64,000 nucleotides of DNA from Metopolophium dirhodum. Its lineage: Eukaryota; Arthropoda; Insecta; Hemiptera; Aphididae. The position numbers were made by a program, and so were the translations under genes. A model generated the notes under the pieces. It was not told the origin of the DNA and did no database searches. It saw nothing but the letters and a program-made list of their open reading frames with translations. Numbering within the stretch: the stretch's first letter is position 1; each line of letters starts with the position of its first letter. The stretch covers positions 58,884,270 through 58,948,269 of the forward strand of contig NC_083560.1 of assembly GCF_019925205.1 (NCBI RefSeq). The letters are read 5' to 3'. Below, in pieces: positions 53,992 to 64,000 of the stretch.

Positions 53992-56817
53992 GTGCAGACG
54001 ACCGATAATAATACTAACACAATAAATACGGGAAATACGTCTAATATGGCTTTAGCACTGGGGGAAGCTCTTCGTTTAATCCCGTGCTTCAATGGCACAG
54101 TACCATCGGATATTTTCCCTTTTATTAGCGCTTGCAAAATCGCCATGACAAGTGTCTCCGACGGATGCAGACCGATCTTGTTAAAAGCCATAAAAACCAA
54201 ACTACGCGGGAACGCTTATGCGATCACGCAGTACCGGGACGTTGAGCAATGGGAATCACTTAAAACCTTACTAGAGGAAGAATTCTGCATTCAACGGACC
54301 GCCACTCATGTTCAACTTGAATTAAATGCGACGCGACAGCGAGAGGGAGATACGGTCAGCAGTTACTCAACCCGTATACAAACATTGTTCGACGAACTCT
54401 GCAACGCAAGTGTCGTAGGAAAAACGGCTGCCGAAGCCATAATTATCCAAGAACACATTAAGGGACAAACGTTAGCCATATTCATCGAAGGACTAAGGCA
54501 ACCCACGAAAACGATAATCAAAGCGGGTAAACCAGCATCATTGGAATTGGAAATAAAAGAAAGTTTGGAAGAAGAACGAGTGTATAAATCCGAAAAGGAG
54601 TCACAACGTTTTTTCAACAACTCTAAACCAGGAGGAAAGACCCGATACTGTAACCGATGTAAAACCAATACGCACCAGACAGAAAATTGTCGTTTTATTA
54701 TAGGCACACAGATGGAAAAAACCAACCATTCGACTCCTAACCTAACCGACAGAACATAATCAATTTGTTACAAAAAACACTACGATTAGACCACGCCAAC
54801 AAGAAAGAAAGGAAGTCTGTAGAAAACATCTGTAACGAGTAGGCGGACATTTTTCATCTCGAAGGTGACACCATCTCGTGCACGGATGCCGTGCAACATG
54901 AGATTAAAATACCACAGGACGCACAGCCGATTCACCAAAGACCTTACCGTCTTCCCTACTCGCAGCAGTCAGAAATAAATAAACAAGTAAACGAGCTCTT
55001 ACAAGACGGAGTAATCACCACGAGTGACAGTCCTTGGAACACACTTCTCTTAATCGTGCCAAAAAAGGTCAACGCTTCGGGAGAACAAAAATACCGTGTG
55101 GTCGTGGACTATAGAAAGCTCAACAGCCTCACCATCGGCGACGCGTTCCCAATGCCCAACATCAACGAAATATTAGATCAACTAGGTAGAGCAAAGTATT
55201 TCAGCTGCCTAGACATGGTTAGCGGCTACCACCAGGTACCACTGCACCCTAAGGACCAAGAGAAGACTGCTTTCAGTACCAACCAAGGGCATTTTCAGTT
55301 TCAAAGAATGTCTTTTGGACTAAAAGGGGCACCTTCAACGTTCCAACGTCTGGTCAACAGAGTACTAATGGGTATAAATGGGTTCCGGGCCTTCGTATAT
55401 CTGGATGCCGTGATAGTGATAGCTGCATCGATCCAAGAACACGAAGAGCGGCTCAGGGAGGTATTTGACCGTCTGAGGCAATATAATCTCAAGTTGCAGC
55501 CGAGCAAGTGCGAATTTATGCGACGGGAAGTAAATTGCCTAGGTCACATTATATCTGAAGAGGGCATAAAACCAGATCCTAAAAAGACATCGTGTTTGAC
55601 TAACTTTCCAGTGCCACGCAACCCGAAGGAGGTTAAATCCTTCCTGGGACTCGCGGGTTACTATCGAAAGTTTGTCAAAGATTTCAGTCAAATATCCAAA
55701 CCACTCACCACGCTTCTCAAGAAAGAAGCGAGGTTCGAGTGGACGGACTTGTGCCAACACTCCTTCGAGACGCTTAAGGGAGCTCTTACCACGGAACCAA
55801 TACTACAACACCCGGATTTCTCTCAGTCATTTCTGATTACCACAGATGCGTCAAATTCGGCTTTAGGGGCCGTTTTGTCGCAAGAACGAGTGGGATCGGA
55901 TTTGCCAATATCATATATATCAAGAACACTTAATAAAGCGGAGGTAAACTATAACACTACAGAAAAAGAATTGCTGGCCATTGTGTGGACCGTAAAACAA
56001 TTCAGACATTACGTATTCGGGCACAAGTTCTACATCATCACTGACCACCGACCGTTAACCTGGTTATTTTCAATGGCCGATCCAGGCGCGAGACTCATAC
56101 GCTGGAGGCTCAAGCTAGAGGAACATGTCTACGAAATAATTTACAAACCGGGAGTTCTCAATACCAACGCGGATGCCTTGAGTAGGATACCACACATAAA
56201 ATGTTTTAATTACCTGGAAAGTGCTTACGATAACTTTGAACGCAACGACTCTCCGGTAATTAACCACCGAGTTATCGAGGTAGAAGGGGATCTAGTCGAA
56301 GTGACTCAAGACTATGCACTAGCACATTGTGTATCCAAAGATTTAGACCAGTCCCGCGGAATAGCCCTGGAATTCAATCGTTGTTTTGGACATACCTACG
56401 TACTCAAGGGACAACAAAAAGGAGTAACAGAAATAGCACAATTAGAACATGAAGGCCAAAAACTGTTATATCTAATAACAAAGGAGAAAAGTTTCCAAAA
56501 GCCAGCTGCGTACGAAAATATGGACAAAACTCTCCAAAACTTGAGAAGCAAGGCAGAACAAGAACTGATCTCACACATCGCAATGCCACGTATTAGATGT
56601 GGACTGGACCAACTCAATTGGGACAAGGTCAAAGCCATAATAAAATATGTATTTAAAGGATCACGAATAAAAATAGTAATTTACAGTCACCAGAGTTATT
56701 TCCCCGAAGAGAAACTTAAAATTCTCGAAGAATTTCATAATGGAGTGCTAGGAGGCCACCAAGGGATCTCCAGGACAATAAGGAGGATCAAGATGCAACA
56801 TTCCTGGAAGGGACTTA
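53992..56817 (+). mobile_element. G3: macro-domain Gypsy element, internally deleted and 3'-truncated
   Basis: It contains gag and most of pol of the same lineage as G2 but lacks protease, the integrase core and C-terminus, and env. No LTR was recognised on either side. It faces away from G2, whose gag start is about 2.1 kb away on the opposite strand, with a GC-richer leader-like stretch (53930-54045) before gag. Confidence 0.75.
54046..54759 (+). CDS. gag: G3 gag
   Basis: An intact frame of about 237 residues from the first ATG (54046, MALALGEALRLIP). Capsid-like region: FPFISACKIAMTSV, LLKAIKTKLRGNAYAI, LELNATRQREGDTVSSYST, TLAIFIEGLRQPTKTII and SLEEERVYKSEKESQ. A single CCHC knuckle CNRCKTNTHQTENC is near the end. 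It is clearly the same lineage as the G2 gag. The region that should encode the rest of the nucleocapsid and the protease is deleted: after the stop at 54757-54759 only about 130 bases separate it from reverse transcriptase, in another frame and with a TAG at 54840-54842. Confidence 0.75.
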   Translation: MALALGEALRLIPCFNGTVPSDIFPFISACKIAMTSVSDGCRPILLKAIKTKLRGNAYAITQYRDVEQWESLKTLLEEEFCIQRTATHVQLELNATRQREGDTVSSYSTRIQTLFDELCNASVVGKTAAEAIIIQEHIKGQTLAIFIEGLRQPTKTIIKAGKPASLELEIKESLEEERVYKSEKESQRFFNNSKPGGKTRYCNRCKTNTHQTENCRFIIGTQMEKTNHSTPNLTDRT

Positions 56818-56942
56818 CTACCTTACATACATATTTTGAATACCACTTTTCAACAACACATTTTGAATTCCAAATAAGTATAATATATTTTGATAGTAAT
56901 ATATACATCTTACATTGTTACAGTAGAAAAAAAAAATTATAA
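54891..56942 (+). CDS. pol: G3 pol: reverse transcriptase, RNase H, macro domain, start of integrase
   Basis: A 683-codon open frame; homology starts before the first ATG (HLEGDTISCTDAV). Reverse transcriptase is at 1-240: RVVVDYRKLNSLTIGDAFPM, FSCLDMVSGYHQV, FGLKGAPSTFQRL, then FVYLDAVIV at 168-176, where Ala173 occupies the second catalytic Asp position, so polymerisation should be lost. RNase H is at about 310-432: TTDASNSALGAVLS, TEKELLAIVWTVKQF, TDHRPLTWL and NADALSRIP, with catalytic residues in place. A macro domain is at about 458-600 (56262-56690): EVEGDLVEV, YALAHCVSKDL, RGIALEFNRCFG, LLYLITKEK (Lys531), MPRIRCGLDQLNW (Asp573) and IKIVIYS. The integrase zinc domain begins at 614 (EEFHNGVLGGHQGISRTIRR), but homology stops near residue 642 (about 56817). 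The remaining 40 residues are translated AT-rich flank. It is therefore 3'-truncated. Confidence 0.85.
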   Translation: MQHEIKIPQDAQPIHQRPYRLPYSQQSEINKQVNELLQDGVITTSDSPWNTLLLIVPKKVNASGEQKYRVVVDYRKLNSLTIGDAFPMPNINEILDQLGRAKYFSCLDMVSGYHQVPLHPKDQEKTAFSTNQGHFQFQRMSFGLKGAPSTFQRLVNRVLMGINGFRAFVYLDAVIVIAASIQEHEERLREVFDRLRQYNLKLQPSKCEFMRREVNCLGHIISEEGIKPDPKKTSCLTNFPVPRNPKEVKSFLGLAGYYRKFVKDFSQISKPLTTLLKKEARFEWTDLCQHSFETLKGALTTEPILQHPDFSQSFLITTDASNSALGAVLSQERVGSDLPISYISRTLNKAEVNYNTTEKELLAIVWTVKQFRHYVFGHKFYIITDHRPLTWLFSMADPGARLIRWRLKLEEHVYEIIYKPGVLNTNADALSRIPHIKCFNYLESAYDNFERNDSPVINHRVIEVEGDLVEVTQDYALAHCVSKDLDQSRGIALEFNRCFGHTYVLKGQQKGVTEIAQLEHEGQKLLYLITKEKSFQKPAAYENMDKTLQNLRSKAEQELISHIAMPRIRCGLDQLNWDKVKAIIKYVFKGSRIKIVIYSHQSYFPEEKLKILEEFHNGVLGGHQGISRTIRRIKMQHSWKGLTTLHTYFEYHFSTTHFEFQISIIYFDSNIYILHCYSRKKKL

Positions 56943-59810
56943 TAATCTACCTGTATATTCAATATACTATACTATAGATAACAAAATTAATAATTATTGT
57001 TTTTGATTCAAAAGAGACCACATATTTTGATAAGTATAAAAAAATTTAAAAATTTAAAAACACCGTTAAATAATATTTAATTTGAAACATGACTTAAGAT
57101 AGTACTATCACACACCAGTTACCAGTATCTGTGCTTTAGATAATATACTTGTATATGATCTATGATCTGTGAACTACCGACTAGACAGAACACAGGGTGA
57201 TATTATAATTAATTATTAAACTAATATCAAAAATAATTTTGATATGAAATAGTAAAACTCGTTATATAGTTAACATCAAATAAAATTCACATTTTAATAA
57301 AAATTATTTCGGACATTATTTTGTACCGTCCCCCCGTCCACAAGTAAAAAAATCCCCAATTCGAGCAGTGATACGAAGACAACACGTCATGTGGGTGTAC
57401 CTAGCGTCTTCTTAACAATAATACTGCAGACTATTTGATTCATTGCTATTAATTAAGTTATATCATTAAATACTAATAAATATTTATGAAACAGTTAAAA
57501 ATAATAAATTATGATTTGACTTACCATAAACGTATAATATGTCATTGAACTCCTCCTAAACCACTCGACATTTTTTGTGTGTTTTTGAGCGAGTCCCTGA
57601 ATGGTTTAGATTCACAATTAGACCCAGTTGGTTCGACCAGGAAAGGTGCTCAAACAGGTGTTTTGAGATTTACGATAGACATTTTTGTTTATAAATCATT
57701 GCCATTAGTTACTCGTCGCACGTTTATGGTTTCAAATAAATTAATTATATCTTTAAAAAAAATATGAGAGTTGAATGTATATTTGTAGCTATTATATAGG
57801 TTCTCAAATATTACTTGTCCGATTTGAAAATTTCGAATTCTTCTTGGAGATATAGGGAATGTTTAAAGATTAGTTTGAACCACGTTCGATTTATACCAAT
57901 CAGATTATTGGTACAACTAAAATTGGATGTTGGTTTATCCAAAGTTAATAGCCTCAAAAAATTACTGGACCGTTCTCAATAAAATTTATTTCAATAGATT
58001 ATTACTTAAAAATTGTATGGTGTATACAGCTTGATTTTTCAACTCATATATAGACTGTAGATAGGTAAAGGGTAGGTAGCTCACACATGATTTATTTTAG
58101 CATACAAAAAAGAATTTTTTTTTTGTCAATCTAAATGGTTGCAATTTGTTACATAATATATTAATATTATTATTAGAAGAAGTATGGTATATACATGTTG
58201 TACAAATATATTTATTAAAAATACAAATCTTTGGCCTGGAAAACTTCGGGTGGGACAGCTTGTTATAAATAAAGTCATTTTTAAAACTAGTACCTACGTA
58301 TTTCAGCTATAATTATTTTTTTTATTCCAAAATTACTTTAATTTAATAAATAAAAAAAACGTATAGGTATATATTTAATTATTAAAATTCTAAAATTTTC
58401 ATAAATTCAACAACAATCATCTTGAATTACGTTATGTAATTTATTCTAACCTTCAATTAAAAAGCATTATATTGATATCATTGAAATATATACCTAGGTA
58501 TTTCTTCAAAATTACTAAACATTTTCATTAATTTAATATAATATTATGTTTTGCTCCAAATATCTTCTATAATATAATAATGTGATAACTCTTAATTAAA
58601 TTAATTTCCAAATTATGTTCTTTACAATTATAACTTATAATCTTAAAATATGTTTGTACAAAGAAAAACTACGTTCTACACTATAATTAGGTTAAACTTT
58701 AGTATATAACTTAAGTGTTTATTTAAAACAATTCAATAATGTAGGCGTTATATTATTATCTAAAGTAACATTTTCTTATACCAGAGACTAAAACGACTTC
58801 ACAGTAAATGTTTTAAACTATGTTATAAACTGCTATAGGAGACAATTATTGTATATTGTACGAACGATTTTCGATAAATACCTATCAATTTGTGAAATGA
58901 TATAAGAATTATTAATTGTCATCGTAATAATAATGGATTTATGGTACGGCCATAGATTATCTAATCGTATAGAACCCATTACGTATATAAAAATAACTTT
59001 TTATGCTATAAAATAGCTAAGTAAAATATTTTTTTCGTCCATACACAAAAATTATATATAATTCTAAATATTTCAAAAACGTGTAAAATTACGATACATT
59101 TAAATTTTAAATTTAATATGTAGAATATACGTCATAGTATAATTCAGATTTCAGATATATTATATTTGATCAGATTTGATTTATCTTGACTGCATGTAAG
59201 CATATGTAAACAAAGTTGCATATCAATTAAATTCGGTCTTTAAACGTATATAAGTTATAAAAAATTAAACTGTATCCTAATCGGATAATAAATTTGTCGA
59301 TTAAGATTATATATTTGTCATTTTTGAATATTATACTTATAAATTCAATATCTGAAATGAAGCACTATCTAGGTGCCTGAGATCTTAGCACTTTTGTATA
59401 ATATATGATTTATTTTTTGCTTTTCTCGTTTTGGCGCTCATGCTTTCTAGTTTTCACCGAAGCGCACTTCACAAGACGGGTGAATAAAAAAAATTGCGGT
59501 AGTTCAGGTTAAGTAGAATAAAAGTTATCGACTAACACAAAATGTAACGAAAAATGTGCATTAATGCCAAAACGGGAATTTACTACCACTGTCATGGTAA
59601 CATGGATATGGTCGGTTCGAAGTGTAACTATATAAGACCTGACTCCTGGACAATATAAAACTTATAAATACTGCACCTATAAAAAAAGTGAGCAAGTTAA
59701 CTATTATGATCGTATACCTTAAATTAACGTTGGACTTGACTTACTAAATTATTAAAATGTTTCCATTAACTATTTACCGCCTTTGCATAATATATTAGCG
59801 TTGAATTATG
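56943..59810. other. AT-rich intergenic DNA, nothing recognised
   Basis: A 62-codon frame at 57579-57767 and its surroundings are slightly GC-richer but carry no known motif. No structured repeat was found. Confidence 0.45.
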
Positions 59811-59819
59811 CTTACTTAA

Positions 59820-60541
59820 ATTTTTTTTTTTTTTTTGTTGATCATTGAGTCCAGTGCCCAGGAGGAAAGTTATTCAAAGGGCCTCTCAATAATACCAAAT
59901 CTCAAAAAAAAATAATTTAAAAACGTTTTATACCTAGATATTTATCACATAATATGGAGTTATGTATAGTTATATAATATCGATCAAACATCACAGTACG
60001 TATTTCAACATAAATCATAGATTCCAAAATTATAATATAATTTTATTATTATTACCACGGACTAAGATATTATTATGATTTTAGTATCATTAAAATAATA
60101 AAATATATATTATATTATACTATTATAAAATTATTTAATGGATACAAATGCATACCACTGGGCTATGTATAGTAGGTAAATTTTGTTAAATAAATTAATT
60201 TATTTCTTGAAAAAATACGGGTCAGGGCCTCGGAGGCGATTGCCTCCTAGTCGCCTGGGCCAGGCCGACACTGATTGAGCCCGACAACTATGGCCATAAG
60301 CTGTTTATTTGTTTGTAGGGGAGGATACTGTTGCAGGTTGGTAAACACGCGTGTGTGTATTTTTGGCAGATTTTCAAGTGGGCACCCGTAGGTATCTGCA
60401 ATGACTGGATGGGGGATGGTGGCACTTCTCTCCGGACACCGTGACTTGCCCGAAGAAAAATTCCGCCCATGAACCGAGGTTTGAACCAGCGCCGGCGTGC
60501 GTCAAAACCGACGCCTTAATCCGCTCGGCCACTCTGTCCCC
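59820..60541 (-). mobile_element. tRNA-derived SINE split by a hAT insertion
   Basis: Reading the minus strand, the head has an A box (GTGGCCGAGCGG, 60532-60521) and B box (GGTTCAAACCT, 60487-60477) of a class II (Ser/Leu-like) tRNA. The body is shared with 15428-15720. The tail stops at GGGCTCAAT and resumes beyond the hAT element with a 16-base A run (59836-59821). CTTACTTAA (59811-59819) and CTTATTTAA (60542-60550) form an 8-of-9 target duplication. The minus-strand frames here are not coding. Confidence 0.8.
59852..60273. mobile_element. hAT element inside the SINE tail
   Basis: Ends CAGTGCCCAGGAGG and GGCCGACACTG. ATTGAGTC (59844-59851) and ATTGAGCC (60274-60281) form a 7-of-8 target duplication. 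The element is 422 bases, with no transposase; GC-rich words near the right end include GCCTCGGAGGCGATTGCC. Confidence 0.75.
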
Positions 60542-60956
60542 CTTATTTAAGTTTGTTGGGTAGGTATACAATGATATGTGTTTTGTTTTGTGTGTATTGT
60601 TATTGATTACTTTTTATACCAACAATTAAATATGTGTCAAATAAGTTATGTGCTTCGGTGTATATATACATATTATATTACATTTTTATTTATTACTAAT
60701 GCACTTAAATTTGTTTTTATTATTATTATTTATAAAAGATAGGTATTTACAACTTGAATATAAAATAAAATAAACAACAACTAATATCAAATGTAACATT
60801 TTTGTTACAATAACAAGTATGGAGTTATTAAAACAATAAATTGTCGTAAATGTATATTATATTATTACACAGATGACCCTCGTTATAAAATATATATATT
60901 TATTTTAAAGTAAAACTGTCAGTTTTGGGTTGTGGTTAATTGCACGACCACAAGAA

Positions 60957-61400
60957 AAAAGAGTGTACCTACATACCACTCTGCTGTACATCAGGCGTTG
61001 TGTGGGTCACCGTAATAGAAGAGTTAAATTTGAATTCAATGATATAAATTCATTGTAAGTATATAAAAAACGATTTTGAGTGAAAACCGTCTGTTGCCCT
61101 ATATTACTAAGTATATTTTATAATATAATTGCTATTATAGTAGTTTTTTTTACAATAATTCAGCAGGCTTTGAATTAATTTTTCCGAAAACATAGCATTT
61201 ACAAAATGTCAGTGTGTATTTGAAATATAATAATATACTTTAAAAGTTTCAAGTATAGACCCCGTACACACTAATATTTTAAATTACAACAAAATAACTA
61301 AAATTGTTTTCTTCCTTTAGGTTTTAAATTTTTAATTTCGTCCAAATTTAAACTTGAAATATCAATAAAAGGACCTATTTGGAAAAAACGCGTTCACGAT
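60957..61400 (+). repeat. Family R fragment (left end)
   Basis: ACCACTCTGCTGTACATCAG, GTTAAATTTGAATTCAATGA and ACGATTTTGAGTGAAAACCG follow the left-end order of the long copy; later sequence is diverged. Confidence 0.6.
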
Positions 61401-62584
61401 CATATTACCAAATACTCTTAAAGTAAACATGAATGAAATTCGTATACATATTTTTAAGTAATTCACCTAGTCTTTATCATTTTATTCATTGAGTATAGGT
61501 ACTTTTACTATTGTCTATAGCATATTTTAAATTTACATATAGGTAGGTATTTGCCTATTTGTGTAAACAAATAATTCTTTCAACGTATGTGTATGTGTAC
61601 CTACTATACCTACGCTCCTGTTTATATTATTAAATATAAAATAAAACAGTACATGTACAATAATTACGAGTAAATAAATGTTATATTAGGTAATTGATAT
61701 GCTGACAATATACGCACGTGTGCGTTTTTTGTGTTGTAAATGTTACATACCAGCGGTAATCGCGTCTGCAGGGAGATAATATTATGTCCGCACCGTTTTA
61801 CTATCTGTGTAATGTGTATACTGTATACAATATAGGTCAGTATAACATAATATCTTATTTCGTGCATTACTCGGAATGAATATGGCAACTGTATATCAGG
61901 ATGTTATATATATTAATACACGCATTCCATGTATTTAGTACAGTGATAATATTATGTAAATTTTTCTGATTTTTAACACGCTGGCGTACGTGCAATTATT
62001 GTTTTAGATTCAGAGCGGAGCGATTACAATGTGTTTTTTATTTTTATTATTCAATTCATTGTCGACATAATAATATTAAACCACTCGTCTTAGTTCGTAA
62101 TACTACAATAGCCAATGAGATTGCAGCCACCCCCTCTGGAATCAGCCTAGACTCGTTTGTCGGACGTTAAAATGTCGGTACGCTGTCAATAATAGTCGAT
62201 ACACTATACAGTTAGTACGTATGGCAGGTACGCACGAGTTTAACGCGCTAGTCCGGGACACCGACTCCGATAATAATTTTAAATTATAATATATTATTAA
62301 ATACTTTAAATTAATTTACTGTTAAATAACCGTCCACCGTTTTACGTGCACGTCAGACGATATTTTTTTCATTACACGCATTTCCCGATTTCCGTTGATT
62401 CACAGCAAGATCATGGTCGTTTAGATGTCAACAAAACCCTGAACGTGGATGATCAGACTGCAAGTATCTATAATATTTTGTCGTATACGAGGATTGGTAA
62501 TATAAAAGCACGATTTTAATTATAATTTAGAAGTAGAGGCTGGATTTCCAAGTAATTATATATAATATTTTCCCTATTGATGTT
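61401..62584. other. Intergenic DNA, nothing recognised
   Basis: The sequence is less AT-rich around 62100-62460. TTTTAGATTCAGAGCGGAGCG near 62000 recalls the end of family R. No gene was identified. Confidence 0.4.
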
Positions 62585-62830
62585 TTTAAAGTGAATGTAT
62601 AGTTGCATTCGGGAGGTAAAAATTGAAAACTCCCAGTAATTTTCTAAAGCGTCGAGTATACAATAAAAATAATTAAGGAAAAACGGGGATTTTTACGCAA
62701 AATCAGTTTTTGTGTAACTCAAAAATAAATAACCATAGACACTTGAATTTTTAACAGAACATTTATATTAGTATTTTCTAAACGCCATACAATTTTAAAA
62801 ATATTTTGACTACCTATTTATGATTTATTT
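62585..62830 (+). repeat. Family R fragment (internal)
   Basis: AATTAAGGAAAAACGGGGAT, TTTACGCAAAATCAGTTTT and ATTTATATTAGTATTTTCTA match the internal part of the other copies in the inverted orientation relative to 19441. Confidence 0.5.
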
Positions 62831-62931
62831 ATAGGCATAATTCATTTTCTGTCCCACAATCGTTGGAATTATATGCTGTATACACCTGTATTGTGCCATG
62901 AATTGTGGACCATAGTAAGGGCTGATGGCCC

Positions 62932-63886
62932 CAGAGGCGTGCCCAGGTTCAAAATGTAGGATAGGCCCGCTTATAATTATTTTAGTTTATATAATATGTA
63001 CCCAATACACATTTTTTTTTTTAAAACTTTATAATACTTTTAAATTGAATTAGAAAAAATGATTATAAAATAATATAATACAACACAATATATTACTCCT
63101 GTTTGACTTGTTAATAATATTTAAAGATAATAAAAAATAAAATTAAGTTTTTATATAACTGAATAATAAATGAATACAAATGAAACAATAGTTTTTTTAA
63201 TTATAAGTACATACAAATATAAAATATAATAATTATTTAGTGAATTGAAGTCTTCGATTTTTCAATTTAGCAAACTCGTCAACAATCTTTGTAGAATCCT
63301 GAATTAATTTTATTTGTATTTAATTATTAGTCAATTTATAACCAATATAAAATAAAAAAGTACTTAGGTTATTCTAATAGTGTACATAAACAAAAACAGA
63401 CAAAACGATTTCCTCGATCGGCTCGGTTACACACAAGTCACTATAATACGTCTACACGACTACACAGTACACAGTACACACTGTAATAAACTAATAAATT
63501 ATTAATACCGAAAAATAACATATTTTTTTAAACCATATTCATTATCTTATATCAAATGACGATTGTCGGCAGTAAACGGCCAGTGACGAATGTATAAATA
63601 ACTCACTTCGGGACTCGGGTGTATTATTGTCTATTATTTGCTTTTTTTAGTCGTAGTTTTTAGCCGATACGCAGTGGCTACAATTGTTTGCGACGAAGGA
63701 AAGAATTAATAATAACGTATAATAACGTATAAACGCTTGCTGTAAGTGGGTAATAAATAAATACTCTTTATTCCAAAATGATTCAATTACATATCGTATT
63801 ATGAAGAAAAAAATGTATAAAATTATGTTTCTTCAAAAATATTAATAATTATTATTTGAAAACAGGGTATGCTGGGCACGCCACTG
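62932..63886. mobile_element. hAT element with 8-bp target duplication
   Basis: Ends CAGAGGCGTGCCCAG and CTGGGCACGCCACTG (inverse CAGTGGCGTGCCCAG), 14 of 15 identical. GATGGCCC (62924-62931) and GGTGGCCC (63887-63894) form a 7-of-8 duplication. It carries the remnant at 63238-63303. Confidence 0.85.
63238..63303 (-). pseudogene. Last residues of a hAT transposase
   Basis: The minus strand reads DSTKIVDEFAKLKNRRLQFTK and a stop, resembling the extreme C-terminus (Phe-Ala-x-x-Lys-x-Arg-Arg-x-x-Phe) of hAT transposases. Upstream sequence is not recognisable. Confidence 0.45.
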
Positions 63887-64000
63887 GGTGGCCCATGTAT
63901 GATATACCTTCTCTTCCCTGCAGTCAGCTAAGAATTAACTAATATAACAGTAATATAATTTAATAACTTATTAGTTGACACTATAATACAATATAGGGGA

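Noticed and set aside
60477..60541. tRNA-like sequence with good A and B boxes
   Set aside because: It continues into a body shared with another dispersed copy, has target duplications and an A tail, and does not close as a tRNA cloverleaf; it is a SINE head.
1..64000. CRISPR array, bacterial operon or riboswitch
   Set aside because: The window is AT-rich animal DNA with transposon content; regular repeats found are microsatellites, tandem repeats or transposon parts.

Overview
The window looks like repeat-dominated, AT-rich intergenic DNA from an insect, most likely an aphid. The evidence is base composition, the many TAGGTA/TACCTA runs, and a dense mix of Jockey, Ty3/Gypsy-errantivirus, hAT, Helitron and SINE sequences. 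The species assignment is inference. I see no intact ordinary host gene, no rRNA, no functional tRNA and no CRISPR array. Nearly everything recognisable is mobile DNA.

Layout. 1-4.3 kb: AT-rich DNA with small inverted-repeat elements and an old copy of the most abundant repeat here (called family R). 4.3-9.95 kb: a structurally intact Jockey-type non-LTR retrotransposon (minus strand, ORF1 plus ORF2) with a perfect 10-bp target-site duplication. It sits exactly between a TATA/CCAAT promoter and the leader and start codon of a GC-rich, broken minus-strand reading frame. 10-30 kb: hAT-type elements with 8-bp duplications, a tRNA-derived SINE, Helitron-like elements, family R, and fragments of MULE and hAT transposases. 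32.9-35.9 kb: remains of a Ty3/Gypsy pol (minus strand, G1). 36.9-38 kb: a 5'-truncated second copy of the Jockey element. 39-45 kb: more hAT, Helitron and R copies. 46.6-52.3 kb: a decayed errantivirus-like element with gag, pol and part of env (minus strand, G2). 54.0-56.8 kb: a related gag-pol copy on the plus strand (G3). 57-64 kb: AT-rich DNA, a SINE split by a hAT element, further R fragments and a terminal hAT element.

The most interesting signal is shared by G2 and G3. Between RNase H and integrase each encodes a macro domain resembling TARG1/OARD1 ADP-ribosyl hydrolases. The Lys and Asp expected for catalysis are kept, 41 and 42 residues apart. G1 lacks this domain. dUTPase occupies the equivalent slot in some lentiviruses. 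This suggests a retroelement lineage that carries an ADP-ribose-reversal enzyme inside its polyprotein.

Several insertions can be ordered by nesting: a Helitron-like pair and an R copy lie inside one hAT element; a hAT lies inside a SINE; a TA-flanked foldback element abuts and cuts the G2 env; and the Jockey element lies inside the promoter unit at 4.3-9.9 kb. All calls come from reading the sequence by eye; no database search was run.
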